The translations under genes and the position numbers were made by a program. A stretch of 64,000 nucleotides of DNA from Tritrichomonas musculus. Lineage: Eukaryota; Parabasalia; Tritrichomonadida; Tritrichomonadidae. Location of the stretch: NCBI GenBank assembly GCA_039105265.1, contig JAPFFF010000003.1:2852001-2916000 (forward strand), read 5' to 3'. This document shows, in pieces, positions 19,401 to 29,229 of this stretch (its first letter is position 1; every line of letters begins with the position of its first letter). The notes beneath the pieces were generated by a model that did no database searches, had not been told where the DNA came from, and worked only from the letters and a program-made list of their open reading frames with translations.

Positions 19401-19563
19401 ATCTCAAGATTTCAAGACGGCTGACATATTACAAGCTCTGACCTATTTTGAAAATCAGCTCCCTTCTATTATTGAAAATAGAAATTCAACTGCTATGAAA
19501 CAGATTCTAGATAAGTTAAAAGAAGTTGTAAATCAAAGGATTGTTGTCGTTTCATTTATATAG
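16450..19563 (+). CDS. Exportin-7-like karyopherin
   Basis: A 1037-residue HEAT-repeat protein, near the usual length of exportins 4 and 7. The N-terminal region has the CRM1/exportin features of short paired helices and the segment FKNFQESTLYGFL, resembling the R-D-x-x-L-x-x-I-F element of exportin-7/RanBP16. No catalytic motif is expected. The family carries proteins out of (and sometimes into) the nucleus with RanGTP. Exportin-4 or another importin-beta relative is possible; the superfamily is more secure than the subtype. Confidence 0.6.
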   Translation: MNDLQNILEIVDEHYTKGNSAPEITNFINSFPTNINSLEICKNILGLTDAKMSCKLFASDSFKNIISRFINYLTFSQASGIVEWITYFLTSDNLNLADAIYSDLSAAASQIFVRFFESQHDDVNRMIGNFTKLFGSNPLMLIRGIQIHSEIISTFGSLNEKKDMATFKNFQESTLYGFLMTAKQILSRLQNEQDEIYTFPPELRKQIISLSCLNLSKTIAFKMEKDLYSQNNDEKFKTEISDENFLIFIFQVFEKFSEPEALKVISSYFQLQPASFIKPQFFYSIFNNICMGLINIIQNQIGFSESSTIYQLSQILSYFSIRINLMMIKYLPSLALLIESTAQFSIVIFQNISNEPNTINNIVTFWSKLEELLRQVSNDPNNNSPTALLWIPIKQQVMSKAFDIYSSYIELLLKEVMQPGNEEIDFNFLSNKISPFISLIQSFVNLNQLPIYQHLMSIYHSKKEEFLQLLANNNQISEDVSKQIALFIQIFIKFIDSTKNLTDPICIESFTEIISLMQITIPALNERNHLSFEIEISFSIFIEKFRSTNLGNSQVRFEARDNFYRRIPPALGISSPQSCQDFFFHRIISTLQGFFGNQYEEILFRNLFNKLDQKVFPSDEILLLFLQTDLDSSLNFLKNYKYRYFFSMSLMSIIGKLENSILYNIFLSNLNAKFAALPNPEALSMLSSDIGGMFSAKLKPEYYHIRFNSLFPDKMKLISDALASPSGQNIQVISLTLKMCKSIVFWLPANKIVFDNNSPNGIISFTFAAQTICTFISFAAPNLQSPGFVQMLESRGYRELKYVSKILSYLLSGGYVPFDAFAIYNDPVFVNVLTGVIQLLTNLDKTSICNHPKTFFSLITFFKELCINQMKTICRQLQPELLKELMIIIFESASKGTSMLENISECSVQIITTILEFIVDEQGTKECETLMNSVDSQILGQTNACLWELLFNGNSNSYISTSIMLFILINKSAFDVIKEKIIQISQDFKTADILQALTYFENQLPSIIENRNSTAMKQILDKLKEVVNQRIVVVSFI

Positions 19564-20054
19564 AATTATGTTATATTTTAAATAAATTTTTGTTTTCAAA
19601 TAATTTTCCATCAATAGTATTTTTTTATAATATAATTATCAAATGATATCATTTGTTGAATATTTCCTCATATCTCAGGATATGCTTATGAATATATTAT
19701 ATGTATTTCCAAATTCACATATCTTATAAAAAAATTAATATTTTAAAAGTATAAAACAATCTATTTTCAAAAAGAAAAATATACCAAAAAAGCATTCTGC
19801 ATTTATTTAGACTTTACATTCTTAATAAGACATTTAATAAACAAATTTGCAGTAACTATTTTATCATTAAATAAATCTCACTTAAAAAAAAAAAAAAAAA
19901 AAAAAAAAAAGCTTCTCATTTTGCAGTCATATACAATTTAAGTCTTTTTCGATTTATTAATAAAATAAAATAAAATAAAAAAAAAAAAAAAAAAATAATC
20001 AACTACTATTTAATAAAACAAACAAACAAAATAAATAAAAATATATATGAAATA
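19564..20054. other. Spacer between convergent genes with long A tracts
   Basis: A 27-base A run lies near 19884-19910 and a second A-rich tract with AAAAT repeats at 19966-19996. No gene seen. These are simple sequence, prone to slippage. Confidence 0.7.
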
Positions 20055-23000
20055 TCAAGCTTTTCCTTTTTCTTTTCTAGCTGTTCCCAATGAAGATCTC
20101 ACAGTTTGGCTTTTAGTAACGTTAATATTTTTTCCATTCAATGAGGAAATTCCTTTTCTCGGTGTTGTTTGTGCCAACAAATTCTTTGAAGAGAAAGAAA
20201 TTGGCGTTTTTTGAGAAGCAGAAGCCAACATCTGTTTATGCAACTGATTATGTAACATTTGTTGGCCTTGACTTTGTCTTTTGACGCTATTAAACAATCC
20301 TTTATTTTTCTTTACAGAAGGAACGATTTCTTTTTGACTTGACGAATTTTTCGACTTTTTTGAAGAATTGGTTGCAGAAGCGTTTGAAGCAGACATTACG
20401 GCAGCTTCATCAGAACCATTCAAAGCAGAAACGTTTGTCCATTCTCTTGTGTATCTCATGCACAAATTTTCAAGGAGTTGTTTAGCTGGCTTTAAAATTT
20501 TCTCGTCGAAAAAAGACGTGCATTGAGTTATCGTTCTTAAGAAGATGATTGAAGAACTATTCATTTGTTGATCGTTTGTTATATCGGTCAATTTTTTCTC
20601 TTCTTCGACGAAGTTAGAAATGATCAGCTCATCAACCAATCTTTTAACGGTCGATTCGTTTTTTTCTTTAACAGAAAACAAGAACAAAATCATGTTGATT
20701 GCTTCTGATCTTATCGGATACAAATAAGACTTGCTTAGAACGGTGCTTCCAGTAAATTGGACTCCGTTATGAAGCATCTCATTCACAATAAATCGAAGAA
20801 TCGGAGTCAAGTTCGTTGATTGTCGATCAAGCATTATTGTTTGAAACATTCTCATTCGAATTTGCCTCTCCAATGGATAACGCGTAATCAGCTGCATTTC
20901 AACAACGTCTTTATCGACACAATGCATGACAAACATGATGTCACGCAGCATGACTTTCGGATAAACTTCCTGCATCGCCATCATCGCAATGCGAACGGGA
21001 GAAGTTTCGGGAAGGTCAATTAGACAATGCAAGGCCATTTGCTGAATGCAATGATGAACTAAATAAGCCGGATGCGGCATCGATTGGCAAATAGGAACAG
21101 GCGAACAAATCATGGTCAAAACGAAATCAATCAATGTTTTTGGATACTTCGAAGTCGGTTCTCGACAATAAAAACAAATACAACGAAACAAATGAAGAAG
21201 ATTGTCACAAAGCTCACTAATCAACTCTCGAACTTCGCCGAAATCGGTCTTTTTAGCAGTTGTTTTTGCTTTGAGATACGTTGTTCCTTTCAAATCAAAA
21301 CGTGTCGATTTGATAACTTTTTCATCAAGACTGTTTGAAACTATTTCAGACTCTTCCAAAGCAAGATTGATTGAATTGATTAAGAAACTAACCGCCAAAT
21401 CTATCGGAGGTTCTTCCTTTGTAATTTCGAGAGGAAGAGAAGATTGTCGAATGAAAAGTGTCGCAGATAAACGTTTCGAAACTTCAAGTGTTTGTTCAAT
21501 TGAAAGATTCGAATTGTTCAAGACGGAAAAATCAAAATTAGGACTCAAATCAATGTCGCATTGCTTCAGGATTTTACGAAGTGAATTTGAAGAAAAAATT
21601 AATTGAATAACAAATTCTGAAGAGAAATAAATCGCTTCAATTAACAAATTAAACATTTCAGGCAATTTTCCATTCTCCGCAAGAGTCCAAAAAACGTCAG
21701 CAATAACAAGTTGTACTACAGCAGCTGCGTTATCACCGAATATTATTGCTCTAATAAGATTTGTGCATTCAATCTTCATTTCTTCTTTGAAATTGGATCG
21801 AATAATCAGGCCACAAAACAAATAAACGGTTGCTTGACATACAACTTTTTGTAAGAGAATGTAAGTTGGTTCGAATGACTTCAACTTGATTGCATTAAAA
21901 CATTCATTAATGAAATGTGAAGCTTCAATTCGAGCAGCAGAATTAAGAAAACAATGAATTGCCATTTGAGGGACTCTAAAATCAATGAAAAGACGTGTGA
22001 TATGAGTTGATTGTCCATTTCCCCAATAATTTAACAAGACATAAATTGCATTGGCTCTTTGTTTCTCAATAGAATGAACCATTGCATTAGCAAAAGTGAA
22101 AACTTTCTCACCGAAACTTAAAAATTGATTGAAATAAGAGTCGTTATGTTCGGTTGTTCTTTTTAAAGTGTTCAAAATATACGATGATTGTTGAAGTGCA
22201 TAACTAACAATCTGTTTCATATGCGTATGAGTGAATACAAAAACAGCAGCACTTCCTGTTGATGCAAGATTCAAAGCCTCATTTGAATTCTCATTGAAAT
22301 ATTCACTCGAATAACGTAATCGTGAATTTCCTGCATATAAAGCAAGAAGGGTTAAAACAACCTCATCTACATGATTCAATAAAGATCCTTGACCATTCTC
22401 AACAGCTGCAACAAACCTCTCAAGAAGATGAAGAAATGAATTAAAAGCTTCATCTTTAAAAACAACAGATGGATTCACATCGTTATAAGTGATTTTCTTC
22501 TCAATTCTTTTTAAAACATAAGTAACAAGACGATCCATAAATTTTACTTCAAAAAGTGACGTTGTTACACGTTCTGCTGCTCGAGTATCAAGAGGGAACG
22601 AATAAGCAGCATCTTCATCAGCCATTTCATCATGAAAAACAAGTGCACTAATAATTCCAAGTGCAAAAGGAAACGTTTCATCAGTCAAATTATCAAGTGT
22701 TGGTGCAAAAAATTCTCGTACGAAGAGATTGGAATCAGGTTGTCTCATGTATTGATCAAGAATGTCTCCAATTTGATTCGCTTGATTGAATGGAATTGTT
22801 CTTAACAAATGTTCAACGGTTGGACGTTTTTCAGGATCAATTTGGAGGCAACTTGCGATAATTTCAAGAAACAAACGTGATTCATCATACTTCAACTTGT
22901 TGTTTTTATACGGAAGAAGATGATAATGATCAAGTTCAAGAATCGATGCAGGAACATCTCGATCCGTCGTTATGTAACATTCACCACTATCGCTGACCCA

Positions 23001-26000
23001 TGATTTTCGATCGCCTTGAACAAGAACAGTGCAGCCTTTGAGCCAATCATAGAAAAAGTTGATTTGCGGATACAATGGAGGATCAGTTAATTGGGCTGAA
23101 TCAGACATGACAACTCGACGACTCTTTATTTTTTGATCTTCATCGAGATGCCTCATTAATTCAGTTCCATAAGAAGTTGGCAAGAAGCCAGTAATGAGAT
23201 AAAGAAGAAGAATGCCGAATTGCCAAACATCAAACGCTGGCGTCCACTTTCTAGGAGGCTCATAAAAGTATTCTGGAGGCAAGAAAGGGTTTGAATAATG
23301 CGCCAGTTTTTCAGGCAAAGGCAAATAAATCGCCTTTGAAGTTGAAGTTGCCAATTGTTGACAATCAAAGACGTTGCCGATAGCAACTGTTCCATTTTGA
23401 GCGTTCAAAAGGATGTTGTCAGGTATCAATGTTTTCAAAATGACTCCACTTTTGTGAAGCTGGTAAAGAAGAGGCAAAATTCGTGACAAAATTGACCTCG
23501 CTGCCAAAATTAGGCGCGAATTCGCACCGAGAAAAGAATGAATGTTTAAATAATGTGATAAAGGAAGATCTCTTGAATCTTCAGTAATAACAATCCGTGT
23601 TGTATAGTCAATCAAATCAGCAACAGCGTAAATTTCAGACGTTATTTTCTTCGATGATATTGACACTTTTTTGACCATTTCAAAATGTTGCTGAACAGCC
23701 GAATGCAAAAATAATGAGCCAGGAACATGAATCGCTCTCAAATCAACACCAAGGTTTCGGTCACGGCTGAACAACGTTGATTTGGACCAAGAATGATAAA
23801 TGGACTGATGCATTCGATGATCCAACAAAGGATTTCGATTCGGTTTGTCGCTGAAAGTCAAATTTTTAATTTCATTCAAATTGACGTGCTGATGAATGTC
23901 AATTGAAGGGAGAGGAACCATTCTATCGTACATGTTCTTATTAAAGGCGTCGTCGATGTTTTTTTGAACTCTTCCCATCAGTTCGTGCTTGACCAGGTCT
24001 TCCAAAAGGATCAAAGATGAAAGTCTTCGATTCAGTTCATTTTTTTCATACAAATTCATCCATCTTCTCGGCGTTGTTATTTGCTTAGCAGCGTCGTTGT
24101 TGGCGGGTTTCTGCTGGTCGGAAATAGCAGAGATAGTGAAGACAGCCAATATTTTCTTAAGCTTTGTTAGCGGGTTAATTGAGTCAATTATTTTCAATAC
24201 TTCCTGGTCAGTGAAAATGTGACTCGAAACGGCATTGTAAAGGCCAGTTGTAATGACTGGTATTTTTATGTTGTATGAAGTTTCTTGAAGCAAAGTTCGA
24301 TGAATGGAAGATGGCGTCAATCTTGTCAAAAAGTCGGAAAATTCAGAAAGATTGTCTGGAAGAATGCCACTTCGCTTAAGATAATGATAGGCTTCATACG
24401 AAGAAAGTTGGTTCGTTTGCGTCTCAGGAAGAAAAGGGAAAAAAGTTTTAAGATAATAACCGCTAACAAGCTTTGTGAGAGAAAATGAAGGTGGACGAGG
24501 TAAGAAAATATTTTGAAGTTGGCCTTTATTTGCTGCAACATCAAATTTGGCCATGAAATTGAATAATTCAATGAAATCTGATCGTTTTTTCATTATTTTG
24601 CTTTCTTCTGATTTGTATTCAGAAACAATGGTGATTTGCGAATTTATAGTATCGCCGTCTTTAAAACGATCAAATTCATCACAACTTACTTGCTGCGAAT
24701 TGTTGTAAAACCACATCGATTGAATTGATCCGCTGCCAAAAGTAGCAACTACTACAGCTAGCCTGGAAGACATCGACCAGGAATCAATATGAATTGGAAC
24801 GGCTGAAAAACGGTGCATTGCCATTAATAGAAATGATGGTCGACTTTTGGTATGCATTGGGGGCCCTAGCATTGAGTCAGCAAAGGTTTGTTCAAGACGT
24901 GTCATTTTTGACTTGGGTAGACGGAGCTCATATTCAGCCTTTTCTCCTAAATAAGCTCGCAATGTGCAATCATCTTGAGAAACGTATATAAGACCAGGCT
25001 CTGTCGAAGCGCAGACATCAATTGGATTGTTTTCAACTCTAAATGAGCCTTGAAGTAGTATTTGATCTATCGAATTGCCCATTTCGTATACATATATTAC
25101 TCGATCAGATGACCATACAAAAAATTTATTCGCTGATTTACGAATACATGGAAAATTTTTCATATTCGGATGTCGTAAATGCCGAGCTTTTGAGAAATTT
25201 GGTGTAAATAATATTACATCTGTCATTCCTTCAAAGACACCTGCAAATCCAACAGGATCTTTCATTGACAGAGCGATCAACCTTAAATTTTGACGCATAA
25301 ATCGATATGTTGGAACAATATTTTCTAGATTCACTTTTATAGTGATTTGTAAGGTTAACGGATCAAGACCAAGAAAGTCTCCTTTTTGAGGAATCAGATT
25401 GACCCATAAAATACCAAATCGGTCAAAACATAAATAATGCTTGGTACATGGAATAGTAACTTCAGGATTAAGTTGCTTTTTAAGTACAGTCATTCCGCTA
25501 TTAATCAATCTAATACACCACTTGTGATCTAATCCATAAACAAATCCACTACGTGGAAATATTGCGACATCGAATAAAGGAGAATCAATTTCAAAATCAT
25601 CCTTTTTAAATATTTGATCTTCAGTGCATGAAATTGTTCGTAAATAAATAACGCTTGTTGTCGACGCTAAAACATATAATCCAGTTTCACGTAGAAATGT
25701 TATTGATTGAGGAGTAATTTCGCTTAAGTATGTTGGAGATCGCAAAATTGATGCTATAAATGACTTAATAACCATTCTAGTTCTGAATTTTTCATTTTTT
25801 TCTATTAATTCATCTCGGTAATCAAGCTGCCCATTATATTTTTTAAACAATAGTGGCATTATCTCATTTTTTACCCATTGTATGTTATTTTTCTGATTAT
25901 ATATTAGTTCATCTTGCTGCGATTGTGAAATTCTTCTTGCATCTTTGTTATGCCATGGTGGTGGTAATTCAACCAATATTGACCTTTTTCGAGGTGGGCC

Positions 26001-26546
26001 ACTACCTCCAGATTTATAACCTGTTGTACGTTTCTTAGCTTGCATTGGCTTAGGAATTGAATCTGATCTTGAACCTTTGCCTTTTTTCCCTTTGCGTTCA
26101 TATTTAATAGGCCTTCCAAGCTCACTTTTCTTACTCCAATTAATTGGGCGTCTTTTTGGAGGTATTGGCTTTTTACTTTTTGATGGATAAAAAGAGAGTA
26201 TTGGTTCAAATGTTTGAAGTTGTTGCAGTTCACGTTTGATTACCATACGCCGTTTGTAATCTTTAAAAAGTCTAGAAATTTTTACAAGTGCAATGATCTC
26301 TCTAAGATTTTGAAGACGTCGTTTAATTAAATATTTTCTCCAAGTTTTTTGTATTTTTCTAGCAGCTGTATTTTGTTTTTCTAAGCTTGAGCAATGTAAT
26401 CTATAAATATATCCTCGATATAAAGATTGGAATTTTTTTGCAGCTATATATTCTAAGCGGTCTTGAGCCTGGCCAGATTCAGTGAATCCAGTTTCATTTG
26501 AATCTTTCTCTCGTGACTTTTCTTCACGAAAATGCTTTCGTTTCAT
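20055..26546 (-). CDS. Giant IQ / beta-propeller / pseudokinase / helical-repeat protein
   Basis: A 2163-residue protein. The N-terminus has two or three IQ motifs (about residues 35-100, e.g. AARKIQKTWRKYLIKRR), expected to bind calmodulin or centrin. A basic Pro-rich stretch follows, then a propeller-like region (about 260-640). Residues about 930-1270 keep the outline of a protein kinase C-lobe: VILKTLIPDNILL where HRDLKPxN belongs, GNVFD for DFG, LPPEYF for APE and FDVWQFGILLLYLITG. Catalytic residues are gone, so a pseudokinase. An armadillo/HEAT-like helical region fills about 1330-2060 and a basic Ser-rich tail ends the protein. The part below about 25,000 is visibly less AT-rich than the N-terminal third. 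Inference: a cytoskeletal or basal-body scaffold. Confidence 0.8.
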   Translation of the reverse strand: MKRKHFREEKSREKDSNETGFTESGQAQDRLEYIAAKKFQSLYRGYIYRLHCSSLEKQNTAARKIQKTWRKYLIKRRLQNLREIIALVKISRLFKDYKRRMVIKRELQQLQTFEPILSFYPSKSKKPIPPKRRPINWSKKSELGRPIKYERKGKKGKGSRSDSIPKPMQAKKRTTGYKSGGSGPPRKRSILVELPPPWHNKDARRISQSQQDELIYNQKNNIQWVKNEIMPLLFKKYNGQLDYRDELIEKNEKFRTRMVIKSFIASILRSPTYLSEITPQSITFLRETGLYVLASTTSVIYLRTISCTEDQIFKKDDFEIDSPLFDVAIFPRSGFVYGLDHKWCIRLINSGMTVLKKQLNPEVTIPCTKHYLCFDRFGILWVNLIPQKGDFLGLDPLTLQITIKVNLENIVPTYRFMRQNLRLIALSMKDPVGFAGVFEGMTDVILFTPNFSKARHLRHPNMKNFPCIRKSANKFFVWSSDRVIYVYEMGNSIDQILLQGSFRVENNPIDVCASTEPGLIYVSQDDCTLRAYLGEKAEYELRLPKSKMTRLEQTFADSMLGPPMHTKSRPSFLLMAMHRFSAVPIHIDSWSMSSRLAVVVATFGSGSIQSMWFYNNSQQVSCDEFDRFKDGDTINSQITIVSEYKSEESKIMKKRSDFIELFNFMAKFDVAANKGQLQNIFLPRPPSFSLTKLVSGYYLKTFFPFLPETQTNQLSSYEAYHYLKRSGILPDNLSEFSDFLTRLTPSSIHRTLLQETSYNIKIPVITTGLYNAVSSHIFTDQEVLKIIDSINPLTKLKKILAVFTISAISDQQKPANNDAAKQITTPRRWMNLYEKNELNRRLSSLILLEDLVKHELMGRVQKNIDDAFNKNMYDRMVPLPSIDIHQHVNLNEIKNLTFSDKPNRNPLLDHRMHQSIYHSWSKSTLFSRDRNLGVDLRAIHVPGSLFLHSAVQQHFEMVKKVSISSKKITSEIYAVADLIDYTTRIVITEDSRDLPLSHYLNIHSFLGANSRLILAARSILSRILPLLYQLHKSGVILKTLIPDNILLNAQNGTVAIGNVFDCQQLATSTSKAIYLPLPEKLAHYSNPFLPPEYFYEPPRKWTPAFDVWQFGILLLYLITGFLPTSYGTELMRHLDEDQKIKSRRVVMSDSAQLTDPPLYPQINFFYDWLKGCTVLVQGDRKSWVSDSGECYITTDRDVPASILELDHYHLLPYKNNKLKYDESRLFLEIIASCLQIDPEKRPTVEHLLRTIPFNQANQIGDILDQYMRQPDSNLFVREFFAPTLDNLTDETFPFALGIISALVFHDEMADEDAAYSFPLDTRAAERVTTSLFEVKFMDRLVTYVLKRIEKKITYNDVNPSVVFKDEAFNSFLHLLERFVAAVENGQGSLLNHVDEVVLTLLALYAGNSRLRYSSEYFNENSNEALNLASTGSAAVFVFTHTHMKQIVSYALQQSSYILNTLKRTTEHNDSYFNQFLSFGEKVFTFANAMVHSIEKQRANAIYVLLNYWGNGQSTHITRLFIDFRVPQMAIHCFLNSAARIEASHFINECFNAIKLKSFEPTYILLQKVVCQATVYLFCGLIIRSNFKEEMKIECTNLIRAIIFGDNAAAVVQLVIADVFWTLAENGKLPEMFNLLIEAIYFSSEFVIQLIFSSNSLRKILKQCDIDLSPNFDFSVLNNSNLSIEQTLEVSKRLSATLFIRQSSLPLEITKEEPPIDLAVSFLINSINLALEESEIVSNSLDEKVIKSTRFDLKGTTYLKAKTTAKKTDFGEVRELISELCDNLLHLFRCICFYCREPTSKYPKTLIDFVLTMICSPVPICQSMPHPAYLVHHCIQQMALHCLIDLPETSPVRIAMMAMQEVYPKVMLRDIMFVMHCVDKDVVEMQLITRYPLERQIRMRMFQTIMLDRQSTNLTPILRFIVNEMLHNGVQFTGSTVLSKSYLYPIRSEAINMILFLFSVKEKNESTVKRLVDELIISNFVEEEKKLTDITNDQQMNSSSIIFLRTITQCTSFFDEKILKPAKQLLENLCMRYTREWTNVSALNGSDEAAVMSASNASATNSSKKSKNSSSQKEIVPSVKKNKGLFNSVKRQSQGQQMLHNQLHKQMLASASQKTPISFSSKNLLAQTTPRKGISSLNGKNINVTKSQTVRSSLGTARKEKGKA

Positions 26547-26886
26547 GTAAAATTTTTAAGAAATTCTATGCGTTTAAAAAAAACGATTTTTTTCGAAGAA
26601 CTGAAAAAACAATAACAATTAACATAAATTTCTCTTTAATAAATAAAATGAAACCAACGCTAGGATTATTTGTATAACAAAAACTAATTTCAATAAGAAA
26701 TTAAAAAAATAATCGATATCGACATAAAACCTGAAATAATAATTTGAAGAAAAAAAAAAAAACTATTTTTAATTGATCTGCTAGTTACCGCAAATTCAAT
26801 TCTAAATATAATTATAAATAATAAAATAACATTTGATATTAATAATTTTGTCAGAAGCTCAAAAGAGAAGCTTATATAAATGTATT
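26547..26886. other. Spacer
   Basis: AT-rich spacer between two minus-strand genes; no further feature supported. Confidence 0.5.
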
Positions 26887-28452
26887 TTAACTTTCTGCAT
26901 TTTCAACATTCTCCTCATTTTCTTCGTCATCACCATAGTTTTCTCCGTCATATTTCCTTCGAATATATTTGACCATAATTGGGAAAGTTTCAAATTCAAT
27001 TTCAAACTTCATGCTCAGCCTTCCAAGAGCTACTTTATAATCTTTAAATTCCGATTCAGTATGTTCTAGGCCTAAGAAAGGATCGTTTCCTTTAGGCGAA
27101 TTCATGTGCTTTATATCATCTAGAAGCTCTTTTTCTGCACCACTAACAGCGGCAATATAAAGAAGGAACCACAAATTTTTGAGAGTATTGTCTGGTATCT
27201 TATCTGGATAAATATCACCAATGACTTGAACCAACTCAAAAATATCCATTCTGAGCTTCGTCGATTTGTATCTTAATGGCTGAACCTCACTGTAATATGC
27301 TGTGAAAAATGAAAGTGAATCATTAATACAATCTACAATTAGCATGGTAGGAAGTTCTGGTTGATTTTTGACACGTTGTGCTAGATTGTTGATATATAGT
27401 TTCCATGCAATAAGCGGTTCTGATGGTCTTGAAAAATCATCTTTATCTTTTTCTGGGTTTGATGCTGCTTTTTTCTGTGCTTTTTGATCGTCGAAATCTC
27501 CGTTATCCCAAATTATATGAACATAACTACCAAATATATATTTATGTACAAATTTTCGGTTTTCTTGAAGAACCCTACGAAAAACGCAGTTAATTGAACT
27601 CTGTAATGTTGGAAGTTGTTGTAAAAATGGCGATGTTGAAATAATGCACATTTTATGTAATCTCTTAAATGAGTCTTTTTTAACTTCTTCCTTAACATAG
27701 TCATTAACAACTGATTCGCACAAAGGTCTTAAAACTGTATGTCCAATATGTAAGTGCTCTTGAATTGATTCTATCAACCATACAAATTGATGAGCGTCAA
27801 AATCAGGAATATTTGAAAAATTGAGTAATAAATTCTTGACAAACTCTATAAAACCTTTATCACTAACTTCATAATTGGAGCTTAAATTACATGATCGCAT
27901 AAATCCAACTGCTCCATAAAACATATCGATGATATCATCTTCAGTTTTTGCATTTGAGAAATCAGCAATTTCTGACATCAAAAAAGATTCAACGCCAAAC
28001 TCAAATAACATTTCGGGGGCAAAAAACTTAACAGCTATTTGTTGAGATTGTTCAAGAGTGACTTTGAGCGATGGTTGTACTTCTGTATGAAGAATATTCC
28101 ACAAAACACGATGATCTGTAATAATATCTGAGAGCTTTTTCATCCAATCTATAAAATCATCAAATGAATTAGCACTTTCAAGATTTTTTAGCATTAAGTC
28201 AACTGAACTTGCTCTTAAGTTATTCCATGCGCTAGTAAATTCGTCGTCTTGAAGCATTTTTCCCGCACCTTTTGTTCGAATTTCTTGGAATTTTTGCAAT
28301 TTAGGATATAAAAAATTGAATTTGTTCCATTGTTGAAGAATCATATATTTCATGCATTCTTCGACTCGTTGAATTGAATTTCCTGGATTAATATCTGAAG
28401 ATGGCATTGCCTCTCCACTTTGATTTTTAGCTTTGGTTGAAGCCTTGCTCAT
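26887..28452 (-). CDS. Conserved-looking protein of unknown function
   Basis: A 521-residue protein from the first ATG (the frame also opens with a TTG four codons earlier). It is predicted almost wholly helical, with no signal peptide or membrane segment, and has a Lys/Asp-rich loop near residues 340-360 and an acidic C-terminal tail (DDEENEENVENAES). Composition and length suit a cytosolic helical-repeat or complex-subunit protein. I recognise no family motif. Confidence 0.75.
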   Translation of the reverse strand: MSKASTKAKNQSGEAMPSSDINPGNSIQRVEECMKYMILQQWNKFNFLYPKLQKFQEIRTKGAGKMLQDDEFTSAWNNLRASSVDLMLKNLESANSFDDFIDWMKKLSDIITDHRVLWNILHTEVQPSLKVTLEQSQQIAVKFFAPEMLFEFGVESFLMSEIADFSNAKTEDDIIDMFYGAVGFMRSCNLSSNYEVSDKGFIEFVKNLLLNFSNIPDFDAHQFVWLIESIQEHLHIGHTVLRPLCESVVNDYVKEEVKKDSFKRLHKMCIISTSPFLQQLPTLQSSINCVFRRVLQENRKFVHKYIFGSYVHIIWDNGDFDDQKAQKKAASNPEKDKDDFSRPSEPLIAWKLYINNLAQRVKNQPELPTMLIVDCINDSLSFFTAYYSEVQPLRYKSTKLRMDIFELVQVIGDIYPDKIPDNTLKNLWFLLYIAAVSGAEKELLDDIKHMNSPKGNDPFLGLEHTESEFKDYKVALGRLSMKFEIEFETFPIMVKYIRRKYDGENYGDDEENEENVENAES

Positions 28453-29229
28453 TTTTATTTTCAACTATCGTTTGAATTGATAAATGGCCTTAATTTCGTT
28501 ATTTTATGTTAATCTTTTTGGAAGGTATTAAGATTTTTTAGCGCAGAATATGTAAATAAAATTAATATATTGTTGAAAAAATATTGTTTAAATAAAAAAA
28601 AAAATTGAATTCAACCTTTTGAATGATTGATGTACATAAAAAAAAATATCAATATCTTGATTGTTTTCAAGTATTTCAATGAATTTACAAAAATAATTAA
28701 AATTTCATTTGCTATTATTATTTCTCAATGTTTCATTTATATGTTACTTCTTTTAATATCTTCAATATTTTTTTTCTTGTTAATAAAAATCATTGTTTAG
28801 CTCCAATTTCATGGAATATGACTAAAATTTAAGTAATAAAAATGATTAATATAGAAATTGAGGTTTGTACATGCTTAAAAACTTTTTTATTTTATTGAGC
28901 AGATCATATTAGAAAAAAAAATATTGATTATCAATCATTTTGATGTTAAAAATATAAGTAAATTTCATTTTTAGAATGTGAATAATCAAAAAAAAAAAAA
29001 AAAAAAGCAGATATATCTTATACCATTTTTTCATTAAATAAATGAAGTTATATTCATTTTTTTTTAAAAAAAAAGTGTAATATTGATTGTTTTAATCAAA
29101 AAATAGATAATGCAGTCTATTGACAAAGGAATCATATAATATTCAATTTCATCAATCACATAAAAAGATAAAATCAAAATACAATAATCCGACATTTTTT
29201 AAAAAATAATTTCTTAAACTAAAAATCTT
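28453..29229. other. Non-coding spacer
   Basis: Nearly 780 bp of A/T-rich DNA with an A run near 28988-29006; no ORF or repeat that I can support. Confidence 0.6.

Noticed and set aside
19884-19996. Long A tracts as evidence of a retroposed gene
   Set aside because: They lie in a spacer between two genes and no target duplication or LINE/SINE body is next to them; similar A runs occur in several other spacers.
21202-21606. 134-codon plus-strand frame and others inside the giant gene
   Set aside because: Shadow frames on the opposite strand of a clear coding gene, with no recognisable domain.
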